This document shows positions 17,529 through 25,975 of a stretch of 64,000 nucleotides of DNA, piece by piece. The number at the start of each line of letters is the position of its first letter. The stretch's first letter is position 1. The translations under genes were made by a program, and so were the position numbers. This stretch comes from Microvirga makkahensis. GTDB lineage: Bacteria; Pseudomonadota; Alphaproteobacteria; Rhizobiales; Beijerinckiaceae. The stretch lies in assembly GCF_009830105.1 (NCBI RefSeq), contig NZ_WURB01000008.1:1-64000 (forward strand), given 5' to 3'. Below the pieces are notes generated by a model that saw only the letters and a list, made by a program, of their open reading frames with translations, searched no databases and was not told the origin of the DNA.

Positions 17529-19250
17529 TCACCGGATCTGGTTGATCAGCTCGGAGCCGCGGACCACGATCCGCTCGCCCTCGGCGACGCCGGCCCGGAT
17601 CACGAGCCGGGTGGCGTCGAAGGGCTCGGTCCGCACCGGCCGCGCCTCGAAGCGCTCGGGATCCGTGTGGCGCCAGACGACTGCCTCGCCGTTGGCGCCG
17701 CGCACGACCGCATCGCGTGGCATGATGATGTCCCTGACGGAGGCCCCGTTCTGCGCGAAGACCGTGACTGGCGAGCCGACGGACAGGTTCCCCGGCGGGT
17801 TCTCGACCGCGAACTGCACCACGCTGGCCTGCTGCTGGAGCGCCTTGCTGAAGCCCTGGAACGCGAGCTTCAGGGGCGTGCCGTCGACAGCCGTGGCGCT
17901 GGCGCCGGTGACCTTGGCGGGGTCGATCTCGCCGTAGACGAGCGCCTCCACCCAGAGCCCCTTCGGGTCGACGATCTGGAAGATCACGTCCTGGGAGGCG
18001 ACGACCTGGCCGGCGACGACCCGCGCCGCGGCGATGGTGCCGTCGACGGGGGCCAGCAGGACCTCGGGCTCGATGCGGGTCTGGCGCACGATCTCACGCC
18101 GCCGGCGCAGGCCCTCCAGCTCGGTCTCGGCGTCCGTGACCTGGCTCGGCGGGGCGACGCCGCGATCCGAGAGCTGGCGCACGCGCTTGAGCTTGGTTTC
18201 GGCGACCGCGATCTCCTGCTCGATCTCGCCGACGCGCTCCGACAGCGTGGTGCGGTCCGCCTGGGGCACCGCCTGCTCGACGAGGGCCAGAACGTCGCCC
18301 TTCCTGACCGCCTGTCCAATGCGGGGGAGCCCCTTCTCGGGAGCGATGATGCGGCCGCCGTTGATGCTCTGCACGAGGCCGGAGCGGTTCGGGTCGGCGA
18401 TGACACGTCCGATCAGGCTCACCGCCTTCTGTGCGTCCTCCGGCTTCGTCAGGGTCGTGCGCACGTTGAGCAGGCGCTGGCTCCGCTTGGGGACGAACAC
18501 CGTGCCGTCCGGCAGGCGGCGGGGCGTGTCGCCCGCGGGGAGGGCGGCCTTGGCGGCCTCGGCCCCGTGATCGTGCCCCTCATGGGCGAAGGCATAGGCC
18601 GCCGAGACGACCAGCACGACCAACGCCAAGCCCGCCACTGGCACCAGCTTCCGCCGGCCCCGGGCCACAAGGCCAAGCAGGAAGCCGAGTGCGAGCGCGA
18701 CGCCGGCGATGACATAGGGGGTGGCCACCTCAATGCTGCCAAGCCGCACGGTCGGTGTGTTTTGCAGGACCTGAAGCGGGGTGCCGCGCGCCGGGGTTGG
18801 AGCCGTGGCGACTGCCTTGGCGGGCAGCTGCAGGGTGCCGATCAGCAGGTCGTCGCCGCTCGGGGCGGTGACGGCGAAGATGAGCTCCAGCGGGCCTTCC
18901 CCTGCGAACTTGGGCGAGGCCACCGCGAAGGTGCCGTCGGCGGCGGCCTCGGCTTGCGCCTCCTCGTCACCACCGATGGTGACAGTGATCCGGGCATCGG
19001 TCACGGGCTCGTTCGAGGCGAATCGATCCAGGAAGATCCCGAGACGCTCACCGCGGAGGACGCCGACGAGCTCGTAGGCGTCCGACTGGGCGGTGACCCG
19101 CGGATTGTTGGTGGTCACTGCGGCGGGCGGCGGGGAGCCGTGGTCATGCCCTTCGTGGGCAACCGCTGCGGTGGCGATGGTGGTCAGAAGGCCCAGGCCG
19201 ATCAGCATGGCCTGGAGGCGGCGCAGGGCGCCGTTGGAACGGGTAAACAT
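17529..19250 (-). CDS. RND periplasmic adaptor with extra His-rich membrane N-terminus
   Basis: The C-terminal 350 residues are a membrane-fusion protein of the CusB/CzcB kind: barrel-sandwich hybrid halves around a helical hairpin (EIEQEIAVAETKLKRVRQL) and a C-terminal domain. The first 220 residues are unusual: a signal segment, HEGHDHG, a beta domain, two further hydrophobic spans and a second HEGHDHG directly after them. This doubles the metal-binding motif and places a membrane anchor before the adaptor. At 573 residues it is longer than typical CusB (about 400). It ends 9 bases before the pump gene. ATG 19250 has no strong Shine-Dalgarno. Confidence 0.88.
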   Translation of the reverse strand: MFTRSNGALRRLQAMLIGLGLLTTIATAAVAHEGHDHGSPPPAAVTTNNPRVTAQSDAYELVGVLRGERLGIFLDRFASNEPVTDARITVTIGGDEEAQAEAAADGTFAVASPKFAGEGPLELIFAVTAPSGDDLLIGTLQLPAKAVATAPTPARGTPLQVLQNTPTVRLGSIEVATPYVIAGVALALGFLLGLVARGRRKLVPVAGLALVVLVVSAAYAFAHEGHDHGAEAAKAALPAGDTPRRLPDGTVFVPKRSQRLLNVRTTLTKPEDAQKAVSLIGRVIADPNRSGLVQSINGGRIIAPEKGLPRIGQAVRKGDVLALVEQAVPQADRTTLSERVGEIEQEIAVAETKLKRVRQLSDRGVAPPSQVTDAETELEGLRRRREIVRQTRIEPEVLLAPVDGTIAAARVVAGQVVASQDVIFQIVDPKGLWVEALVYGEIDPAKVTGASATAVDGTPLKLAFQGFSKALQQQASVVQFAVENPPGNLSVGSPVTVFAQNGASVRDIIMPRDAVVRGANGEAVVWRHTDPERFEARPVRTEPFDATRLVIRAGVAEGERIVVRGSELINQIR

Positions 19251-19312
19251 TGGGAGGACCCCGGATCATGAGCACATCGTCGGGAGCGACGCGGCTTCGA
19301 CCGGTCGCTCGG

Positions 19313-19777
19313 TTACGCGATGCTGGGGGTTCGTGGTGGGCGCTTGAGGCCGTCGAGGCTCATGCCCGTGCCGTTCTGGGACGTGGGCAGGAGCGCAGCC
19401 GCTATGCCCATCGGCGCGGAGATGCCGTCGGGGCCGAACGCGGTGAGTGCGATGGCGCAGACGCTGGCACAGCAGGGCGAGGGCTTCGCGTCGGACGCCG
19501 TATCGCCGGCATCGGCGGGGTCCAGGCTCTCGTCAAGGTGCTGGTGGGCCACACCGTCGCCGTGAACATGCCCAGCCTGAGGGGCGTGCGCCGCGGAGTG
19601 GTTGTGGGCGGCGGCCTGGTGCACGTGTCCTGCCGGGGCAACTGCCGCGCAGTCGGTCGAACCCGGTCCATGTTGGTGCATGCCCGCCATGGCGCCGCCG
19701 TGGAGCACGAACGACGTCATCGCCACGAGCATGAGGCTCGCGACGAGACGACGGAAGTGGGTCCACAGGGTGTTCAA
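19313..19777 (-). CDS. His-rich membrane protein, CopL/DUF2946-like
   Basis: The open frame lacks an ATG in the right place; TTG 19777 is chosen because AGGAG lies 8 bases upstream and a hydrophobic signal or anchor follows. The 154-residue product has a long histidine-rich loop (MHQHG, GHVHQAAAHNHSAAH, GHVHGDGVAHQH), then PCCASVC and a second hydrophobic stretch. CopL-like and DUF2946 proteins in copper clusters have this layout, but similarity is general. A role as a metal buffer at the membrane is inference. Confidence 0.62.
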   Translation of the reverse strand: MNTLWTHFRRLVASLMLVAMTSFVLHGGAMAGMHQHGPGSTDCAAVAPAGHVHQAAAHNHSAAHAPQAGHVHGDGVAHQHLDESLDPADAGDTASDAKPSPCCASVCAIALTAFGPDGISAPMGIAAALLPTSQNGTGMSLDGLKRPPRTPSIA

Positions 19778-19912
19778 CGATTCGCTCCTGAGATCAGGGG
19801 AGTGATCTGACTGGCAGCCGGTTTCGAAACGGTTACCTCTAGGGTCTTTGTGGCCTTTGTGGGCCACAGGGCCCTGCTATGGCGGATTCGTTCGCCAAGG
19901 CAAACCACGCAC

Positions 19913-20398
19913 TCACTTCACTACCACGCTCCCGACCATGCCCGCCTCGCGGTGGCCGGGGATGAGGCAGGCGTACTCGAACGTGCCGGCCTGGGTGAAC
20001 TGCCAGCGCAGCACGCCGGAGGTCTTCGGGCCGAGGCGCTTGGCGTTCGGATCCTCGTGCGCCATGTCCGGATGTGCGGCCATGGCCTCGGCATGCACCC
20101 GGTTCGCGTCGACGGTGCCGATGACGAGCTCGTGGTCAAGTTCGCCGCCGTTGTGCAGGACGAATTGGACCTGCTCGCCCTGGGCGACCTCGATGCGCTC
20201 CGGCGCGAACGCCATGCCGCTGTCGGTCTCCTTCATGACCACCTGGACGACGCGGCCGCCCTTGGTGGGATCGCCGGGCCGTCCGTAGGCCGCCTCCCTG
20301 GCGTGATCATGGCCGGCATGGCCCGGGTCGGCCCAGGTCACCGAAGTAGGCAGCAGCAAGAGTGCCGTAGTCGCTAGGATGGTTGGAAAAGCACGCAT
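19913..20398 (-). CDS. Cupredoxin-domain copper protein
   Basis: The 161-residue secreted protein has a signal peptide ending in TWAD, a histidine-rich mature start (HAGHDHAREA) and a cupredoxin beta-barrel. The copper ligands are visible as the histidine in ELDHEL and the C-x4-H-x4-M arrangement in CLIPGHREAGM near the end. It belongs to the plastocyanin/azurin-like proteins found in copper-resistance operons. It probably binds or oxidises copper in the periplasm. Confidence 0.88.
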   Translation of the reverse strand: MRAFPTILATTALLLLPTSVTWADPGHAGHDHAREAAYGRPGDPTKGGRVVQVVMKETDSGMAFAPERIEVAQGEQVQFVLHNGGELDHELVIGTVDANRVHAEAMAAHPDMAHEDPNAKRLGPKTSGVLRWQFTQAGTFEYACLIPGHREAGMVGSVVVK

Positions 20399-20410
20399 GA
20401 CCGACCTCCT

Positions 20411-20908
20411 TCAGTGATGGGCGTGGACGAGGGCATGACCCCGTCCGCGGGCGATGAGCCAGCGGTTGAGCGGGAAGGCGAAGCCGCCGGCGATCACAAG
20501 CGCGAATGCCAAGCTGCTCCAGAACAGCGGGCTCGACAGCGGCGCGTCCATGGCGCCGGGGATCACGAGCATGATGGCGTTGTCGACGATCTCCATGATG
20601 GTGATCGAGGCGGTGTCCGAGGCGAATGCGAGACCAACCGCGGTGCCGAACGCCATGCCGCTGCGCAGGAGGGGCAGCATCGTGAGCGCGTAGCCGAACA
20701 GGAAGGCGAGCGCGACTGCGAGCGCGATGGTCGCGCCGGCGCCCCAGCCCAGGGCCGTTCCGATGACCATGCCGAGCACCTCTCCGATGGCACAGCCTGT
20801 GAGGCAGTGCACGGTGGCGCTGAACGCCACCCGGTTGAGGCTCGGGGCCGGGCCGGTGGAGCCATGATGGTCGCGGTGGGCATGATGGTGATGAGCATGG
20901 GCTTGCAT
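20411..20908 (-). CDS. DUF4396 membrane protein
   Basis: The 165-residue protein begins with a histidine run (HAHHHHAHRDHH) and has four hydrophobic spans with the DUF4396 features: HCLTGCAIGEVLGM in the first span and FASDTASITIMEIVDN in the third. The family is common in copper and mercury clusters of alphaproteobacteria, but its biochemical role is not known. The HCxxGC motif in a membrane span suggests a metal or thiol site. It sits between the cupredoxin and chaperone genes. Confidence 0.84.
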   Translation of the reverse strand: MQAHAHHHHAHRDHHGSTGPAPSLNRVAFSATVHCLTGCAIGEVLGMVIGTALGWGAGATIALAVALAFLFGYALTMLPLLRSGMAFGTAVGLAFASDTASITIMEIVDNAIMLVIPGAMDAPLSSPLFWSSLAFALVIAGGFAFPLNRWLIARGRGHALVHAHH

Positions 20909-20918
20909 GACGATTTCC

Positions 20919-21149
20919 TTACCCGAGAGGCTTCAGGACAGGCTCGGCATGAAGGCCGGCCTCGTGCAGGGTTCGCAGAAGTGCGGACTCGTAGTGCCGT
21001 GAGACGACGCGGACCGTTCGCGCCATCAGGTCGGCCTCAGCGCGAGCGACCTCGTCAATGGCGTGCAGGGCGCTGGTCAGGGCGGCGACGCAGCGGTCGC
21101 ACATCATCTTCGGGATGTGGAAGAGATTGTCGGCCTGGAAGCGGTGCAT
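20919..21149 (-). CDS. Heavy-metal-associated domain protein, variant MMCDRC motif
   Basis: The 76-residue protein has the beta-alpha-beta layout of a heavy-metal-associated domain with the metal loop MMCDRCVAAL. The usual loop is GMTCxxC, so the first residues differ. It would be a small cytoplasmic copper chaperone or a sensor domain. It ends 10 bases before the DUF4396 start. The call rests on the CxxC loop and size. Confidence 0.76.
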   Translation of the reverse strand: MHRFQADNLFHIPKMMCDRCVAALTSALHAIDEVARAEADLMARTVRVVSRHYESALLRTLHEAGLHAEPVLKPLG

Positions 21150-21212
21150 GGTCCGGGTCCTTGATTGGGGTCAGGCAGCGGGATCCGGCAGGCACCAGGA
21201 TCCCACCTGGGC

Positions 21213-21479
21213 TCATCCGAGCGCCGGAACAGACGGGGTGTAGCCGGCGGCGGCAATCAGGGCCTCGACCGTGGCGATGTCTTGCGTGCCCCGGATCGAG
21301 ACGAGCTTCGTGGCCAGATCCGCCTGCACGCAGGCGCCTGGCAGGCCAGCCTCGACGGCCTTGGTGATCGTGCTGGCGCAGTGCCCGCAGGTCATGTCCT
21401 CGACCTTGACCCTCAAGGCTTTGGGATCGTGCTCGGCAGTGGTGCCCGACTGAGCCTGGTGGGTGCTGCATCCGCACAT
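21213..21479 (-). CDS. Copper chaperone, CopZ-like HMA protein
   Basis: The 88-residue protein has a short cysteine-bearing leader (MCGCSTHQ) and a heavy-metal-associated domain with DMTCGHCAST, the standard Cu(I) loop, then a beta-alpha-beta-beta fold to the end. It is the first gene of the operon, directly after a CueR-type promoter, which is the usual place for a CopZ-like chaperone. The leader CGC is an addition to the ordinary 66-70-residue chaperone and may be a second metal site. Confidence 0.87.
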   Translation of the reverse strand: MCGCSTHQAQSGTTAEHDPKALRVKVEDMTCGHCASTITKAVEAGLPGACVQADLATKLVSIRGTQDIATVEALIAAAGYTPSVPALG

Positions 21480-21512
21480 GGGATAACTCCGGCTGGCCTT
21501 GACGATGTGCAG

Positions 21513-21543
21513 ACGGTGCGCCTTCCCATCATGGGAAGGTCAA
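21513..21543 (-). promoter_or_regulatory. CueR/HmrR-type copper promoter
   Basis: On the minus strand a -35 element TTGACC (21538-21543) is followed by a 19-base spacer and a -10-like CACCGT (21513-21518). The spacer holds the perfect inverted repeat CCTTCCCATCATGGGAAGG (21521-21539). A 19-base spacer with a CCTTCC...GGAAGG dyad is the signature of MerR-family copper promoters such as those read by CueR and HmrR. It lies 34 bases before the CopZ-like start and probably drives the twelve-gene metal operon. The cueR/hmrR gene itself is not in the window. Confidence 0.8.
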
Positions 21544-21726
21544 GGCCCATTTTTGAGGGGAGTTTTCAATGCATGGGGACGCCCGCTTCGTGATCTGGGA
21601 AATCGGCCGTGATCCAGAGAGGCAGTCTGGCCAAACCTTTGCCGCGTCGAAAGTATTGACAATTCGGCAGGTGAGGTTTCGACTCCTCTGGTGCAGACTT
21701 TGCACGCGCAACTGCAGGATGAAGTC

Positions 21727-22164
21727 ATGACAGAGCTCATGAGCCGCAGATCAGCAGTAGCACTGGGGCTGACCGCAGCGGCGGCCCCCTTATTGGCTTC
21801 AACCATGCCCACCCGGGCCGCGGGAGCACCGAATTACGGCCCCACCGACGGCAGGGAACTCAGCCCCGGCCGCCGGTTGGTGGAAATCGGTGAGATCCCC
21901 TCCGAGATGGACGCCTACAAGAGCATCAGGATCGTGGACGTCGTGTATCAGCCTGGCGCCGCCGACCCCAAGGAGGCGGTGATGGACGTGGATATGATGT
22001 GTTACATCCTCGCCGGCGAATTCAGCGTCAAGAAAGCGGGCAAGGAGCCGTACACCGTCAAGGAAGGCGACTTCTACACCTGCGGGAAGGGCAAGACCGA
22101 CAAGGCCACCAACATCGGCAACGGGGTTGGGATCCATCGGATTGCCATGATGATGCCAGCTTAA
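21727..22164 (+). CDS. Tat-exported cupin-domain protein
   Basis: The 145-residue protein has a Tat signal (SRRSAVALG, cleaved about residue 32) and a single cupin barrel with DMMCYILAGEF and VKEGDFYTCGKG. The metal-binding histidines of standard cupin motif 1 are not obvious, so the activity is unknown. ATG 21727 is preferred over an upstream GTG because AGGA lies 7 bases before it. It is divergent from the copper operon and may share its regulation. Confidence 0.75.
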   Translation: MTELMSRRSAVALGLTAAAAPLLASTMPTRAAGAPNYGPTDGRELSPGRRLVEIGEIPSEMDAYKSIRIVDVVYQPGAADPKEAVMDVDMMCYILAGEFSVKKAGKEPYTVKEGDFYTCGKGKTDKATNIGNGVGIHRIAMMMPA

Positions 22165-22435
22165 CCCGGCAACGGCCCTGGCCTTCCAGGTGACGCGGAC
22201 CAGATCAAAGGCTGGCCGGGACCGTCCTTCGCGCGGCGTCCCTTCGATCCGATGACGATGGTGGCCCCGCTGCCAGGCCACCATTGATGCTCAGGCTCGT
22301 GCGGGCCCCCGACAACAGGGGCGTGGGCCGTGCGGGAGGAGGAGCCCAACACTCCATTGGTCCCTGAGCGGCCCCTTGCATTGATGACGTAGGCCATCCC
22401 CAATCGCGCATGGCGGAACGGTCTGAGAGGCCCGA

Positions 22436-22663
22436 TTACACCCGGGAACCTCGGCCGCGGGCCTGCACCAGGCTCCTGGTGGTGAGGGCGTCGGCGGTGG
22501 CGGCGAACGCCGCCGTGTTGTCGAAGATGCACCAGGTTTTAATGCCCGCTGCGGCATCCCTGACGAGCACCTCCGCGATGGCAGCCCGAAATTCTGCGCT
22601 GTAGGCCGTCGTCAGGTCCCATGGGCAAACTCGGGTGGAGCTCCAAACTTGGTCAAGAGACAT
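22436..22663 (-). pseudogene. DUF72 (YecE) C-terminal remnant
   Basis: The 75-codon frame ends with a recognisable DUF72 tail, YSAEFRAAIAEVLVRD and WCIFDNTAAFAATADAL, which matches the last 45 residues of YecE-like proteins. Nothing upstream in any frame continues the domain, so about 200 residues are missing. The rest of 22165-22746 holds no other gene that can be supported. Confidence 0.5.
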
Positions 22664-22746
22664 TCTGGATCGGGAGTTCCGAATCCTGCCCCTGAGTCAG
22701 CCGCGGGCCAATATGCGAGATCGGTGGCCACGACGGATTTCACTGG

Positions 22747-23394
22747 TCATGCCCGCGCCAGCACCACACAGTCCAGCACGGCACCATAGTGGCAGGCTGC
22801 TGCGACCAGTACGAAGGCGTGCCAGATCGCGTTCTGAAAGCGCAGGCCTTCCCACATGTGGAAGACCACGCCGACCGTGTAGAAGACACCTCCGATGGCA
22901 AGGAGAATGAGGGTCGAGCCAGGCAGGGCACCGAGCACAGCCTCATACGCCATGACGCCGCTCCAGCCGAGGAGCAGGTAGAGCAGGATGGCGAGCCGAT
23001 CAAACCGGCCCGGTAGGCACAGCTTCAACACCATCCCGGCCAATGAACCGGCCCAGACGCCGACCAGCAGGACAATGGCGGTGATCTCGCTCCTCATCTG
23101 CATGATGAACGGCGTGTAGGTGCCGGCGATCAGGAGATAGATGGCGGAGTGGTCGAACCGCCGCAGGACCCACTTGAACGGGGACACCGGCCAGAGATTG
23201 TAGACCGCTGAGATGACGAGCGCGGCCAGCAGGCCTCCGCCATAGATCACTACCGAAGTTAGCTCCCAGGGACCGACGGCTGGCGCGGCGAGAACCAACA
23301 GCACGATCACGGCGGCAAGGCCGCCAACGACCCCCAACGCGTGCACGATCCCATCCGCCAGGATCTCGTGCTTATCGTAGTCCCACCTGATCAT
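22747..23394 (-). CDS. Hemolysin III/PAQR-family membrane protein
   Basis: The 215-residue protein has seven hydrophobic spans and the hemolysin III marks: HALGVVGGLAAV, NLWPVSPFKWVLRRFDHSAI in the loop after span 2, GTYTPF and HMWEGLRFQNAIWHAFV with the conserved histidines near the end. Bacterial TrhA/YqfA proteins of this family affect membrane fluidity and are not proven toxins. Two unrelated fragments flank it. Confidence 0.88.
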   Translation of the reverse strand: MIRWDYDKHEILADGIVHALGVVGGLAAVIVLLVLAAPAVGPWELTSVVIYGGGLLAALVISAVYNLWPVSPFKWVLRRFDHSAIYLLIAGTYTPFIMQMRSEITAIVLLVGVWAGSLAGMVLKLCLPGRFDRLAILLYLLLGWSGVMAYEAVLGALPGSTLILLAIGGVFYTVGVVFHMWEGLRFQNAIWHAFVLVAAACHYGAVLDCVVLARA

Positions 23395-23557
23395 CGTCCC
23401 CCACGTTGTTAAAGGCAGCCCGGCCGCTGGCGTGGCAGCCTCCGGCTTCTAAAGCCACAAGCTTGGCTTCAGGAGAACCAGCTACCAGAGCACGGGTTCC
23501 TGCGACTTGGTGGCGGGGCGTCGCGATGTTGGGGTACTGGCCTTGGTCTTCCTGATC

Positions 23558-23740
23558 CTAGCGGGAACTTGGCTTGTCCGGGTGCGATCCAGCGGTTTCG
23601 ACAAGGCAGACCAGCACGAAGACGGCCACGACCGTGATCAACTCAGCGGTCTGGGTGGCCCATTCAGGCGCACCGTTCGACAGCAGGCCAAGCGTCAGGC
23701 CCGACAGCAGGGCCGCGGCAAGAGCGGACCAGATCAGCAT
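23558..23740 (-). CDS. Small two-span membrane protein
   Basis: The 60-residue protein has two hydrophobic stretches (LIWSALAAALLSGLTLGLL and LITVVAVFVLVCLVETA) and a charged tail. GAGG lies 6 bases before ATG 23740, so it is probably expressed. No family is recognised. Confidence 0.6.
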   Translation of the reverse strand: MLIWSALAAALLSGLTLGLLSNGAPEWATQTAELITVVAVFVLVCLVETAGSHPDKPSSR

Positions 23741-23809
23741 GTTGACCTCATTTGTCAGCGAAGTCGGATGTTTAGGCCAAGGCGTCTGAACCGGACCTGT
23801 ACGGGTTCG

Positions 23810-23932
23810 TCAGGTCCTCGCCAGCCGGTACGCGCTGCCAAGCAGGTCGAACAGGTCCAGCAGTCGAGCCACATAGGGATCGCGGGCCACGAAGCCGGCT
23901 TCCTCCCGCTCCGCATCCCACTGGCGCTCCAA
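23810..23932 (-). other. Short conserved-looking reading frame with GSAYRLAR tail
   Basis: A 40-codon frame, with only a TTG at 23932 as possible start and no ribosome site, encodes a charged helix ending ARLLDLFDLLGSAYRLART. The same kind of tail, ARLLDPFNVPGSAYRLARA, closes a small protein at 42822-42971. The upstream frame stays open without a start to a stop near 24025. This is therefore probably the end of a broken gene or a gene with a shifted frame. Confidence 0.4.
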
Positions 23933-24217
23933 AGCATCGTGATGGATGGCGTGAGGTCGGAACGTCTCCTCGTCGCACGAGGCGGAAATACACGGAACTT
24001 CGGTATAGCGGCTGTGAGCAGACGTTCAGAAGGCTGGAGCTCACCAGACGACCTGGGTAAGGAAGAGCCGAGCGATCAAACCTGGGGATGGGATTAACCG
24101 CTCCTCACATTGTCACTGGTCGGGGCTGCAGAAGATGTCGAGGTGAACGGCATCCGGTCCACATGCCGGATACACACCTGCGAGATCACGGCATGTCGCA
24201 GGGCAGCAGTCCCGTTC

Positions 24218-24808
24218 TTACCGTTCAGGCTGGTGTGAAGGTTTGAGGTTCCTAAAGGTGATCGAGTAGCGCAGGTTGTCCACTGCCGGGATGCTGTGCT
24301 CCCACTCCGTTCGAGAGGGTCCCTGCAACAGGTAAGCCGAACGCGGCTCGACCACGACGGAGGCACGCTCCCATGTGGGTCCCGCCTTGCGCCGGAAGCG
24401 AAACACGCATGGGGATCCAAGCGAGATGCCAACCACATCGGCGAACATGGGCTTGTCCTTGTGCCACCCGATCCCAGCGCCAGCTGCATATTCCGTCAGA
24501 AGGACATGCTGGAATTCAGCGGCCTCGAGGCCCGCGAAGCGGCCCGCACGTTCGCGCAATGGGAGCAGGAACGCTGGCATGTCCTCGCTTCGCTGCAGTT
24601 CCATCCGGTTGAAGTCGTACTGCCAGCCGAACGACAGAACGCGTCGGTTGCCGCGGTACCCGCGGAACTCGAACTCTTTGAAGGGCAGGTCCGCAAACCG
24701 CTCCACGAGACCGCGCTCCTCGTCCGCCGAGAGGAAGTCAGGCCAATACTGGAACCCCTCGGGAAGGGCAGGGGGAGCTTGGAACAGGTCGGGTTGGATT
24801 TGGTTCAT
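24218..24808 (-). CDS. alkB: AlkB-family 2OG-Fe(II) dioxygenase
   Basis: The 196-residue protein has the AlkB fold with the iron ligands in GWHKDKPMF (H and D) and WEHSIPAVDNLRYSITFRNL (H, then the arginine that binds 2-oxoglutarate). It removes alkyl groups from DNA or RNA bases by oxidation. The ATG at 24808 gives MNQIQPDLF, the normal N-terminus; a longer frame from 24892 has no support. It is a short AlkB without the nucleotide-recognition insert of the E. coli enzyme, as in many alphaproteobacterial paralogues. It stands alone. Confidence 0.88.
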   Translation of the reverse strand: MNQIQPDLFQAPPALPEGFQYWPDFLSADEERGLVERFADLPFKEFEFRGYRGNRRVLSFGWQYDFNRMELQRSEDMPAFLLPLRERAGRFAGLEAAEFQHVLLTEYAAGAGIGWHKDKPMFADVVGISLGSPCVFRFRRKAGPTWERASVVVEPRSAYLLQGPSRTEWEHSIPAVDNLRYSITFRNLKPSHQPER

Positions 24809-25068
24809 GAGTCCATCCGCTCGCCGGTGAGCCAATGAAATCGTGGATGTGTCCGTTCCTTGGATGGGCGTTCCCTGATCGATCCGCCCCAACGGACCGT
24901 TGCCACCGGTCTGTCCTGTACCAGCACGTCCCGTTCACGCGGAGAGTCAACTTTTGCCTTGTTGAGGTCAGTTCACCTTCGTGACAGCAGTAGGGGCACC
25001 AGCCGCACTTCCCACAGAAGCGGATGACCTGCGTGTTGAAGCCCGGACCTTCCAGGATTCCGCCACCT

Positions 25069-25512
25069 TTATCCTGGCGGGCGGAGCATCCGCTTTGCGC
25101 CGGGTGCGACCTCCTCAAGGCAGCGCTGAAAGACACTTTCCATGATCGGGAGCAGATCATCAGGATTGAGCAAAGAGGAACGGTTTGATGCCTTGGATCG
25201 AAGTCCATGCTCTATCAAGGCATCGTGGTAGAAATCGACCGCCTCGGTGTCGATGTGTCCCCAATCCAATCCAGTCTCATTGAAGAGCCGGGTCAGGTTC
25301 CGGCCATACCGTCTGAGATCATCCGGCGTCGCGCTCCTTGCGAGAAGAACAGCCTTAAGGCTGAGTTCAATGCAGTGACAGGCCAGCGCCCCGGCTGGCG
25401 CCGGATGGGCCAGCGATGGTCCGGCGGCTACATGGAAAGCCGACTGACCAAAACCTTCCGCGCACGTGATGAACCCCTGCCATGTGCAATCTATGGTCTC
25501 AACCTTGTTCAT
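25069..25512 (-). CDS. HEPN-like small protein
   Basis: The 147-residue protein is all-helical, with CHCIELSLKAVLLA and DDLRRYGRNLTRLFNETGL, the pattern of HEPN-like domains annotated in many alphaproteobacteria (a long helix with a histidine, then a YGHxL motif). The RNase motif RxxxxH of toxic HEPN proteins is not seen. No nucleotidyltransferase partner lies beside it. ATG 25512 has only a weak Shine-Dalgarno. Confidence 0.62.
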   Translation of the reverse strand: MNKVETIDCTWQGFITCAEGFGQSAFHVAAGPSLAHPAPAGALACHCIELSLKAVLLARSATPDDLRRYGRNLTRLFNETGLDWGHIDTEAVDFYHDALIEHGLRSKASNRSSLLNPDDLLPIMESVFQRCLEEVAPGAKRMLRPPG

Positions 25513-25963
25513 TTGGCTTGCTTTCTAACATGTGTGGAGTTCCTGCCGTTGCCGCTCGTTTGGCCGCTTCCCGCCGATGTTCGCATCCATCACGGGACGC
25601 CTAATTCACGCTGGGTTGCCAGAATGGCCGGCCTTGCAGGTGCATGGCCAATTGACGCCGAACAGGACAGAGCGCGGAAGTATAGAATTCCCCAGGTTTG
25701 CAGTCCATCCGATTGCATTAACCTATGTTATTGGAAAAGAGTAGAAGTAGCTTGGAAAAATGCTGCAATGAACGCTAAAGTTATGATGAAGTTCCGGGCG
25801 GGCCATTTGTTAAGCAGTGCCAAACATTAGTCCCTCCGCCTTGTTCTTAATAACACATGTTAAACATGGCCAATAAACTTGCTTTTCGCTTGGAACTGGC
25901 CGCGCCTCCCTGGGTTCAAGAGTCTCCTTTTCGCGGTTTCCGCGTGACCTGAACTGACGAGGT
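25513..25963. other. AT-richer intergenic stretch, no gene supported
   Basis: About 450 bases separate the HEPN-like gene from the glycosidase fusion. From 25670 to 25900 the composition drops well below the window average. No frame shows a known domain and no clear promoter pair was found. The AT-rich part could hold the divergent promoters or a horizontally acquired scrap. Confidence 0.4.
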
Positions 25964-25975
25964 TTGATCTTGGTG

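Noticed and set aside
15540..19271. A plus-strand frame of 1243 codons
   Set aside because: It is antisense to the RND pump and adaptor genes, has a composition of shadow frames (rich in His, Asp, Arg), and no domain.
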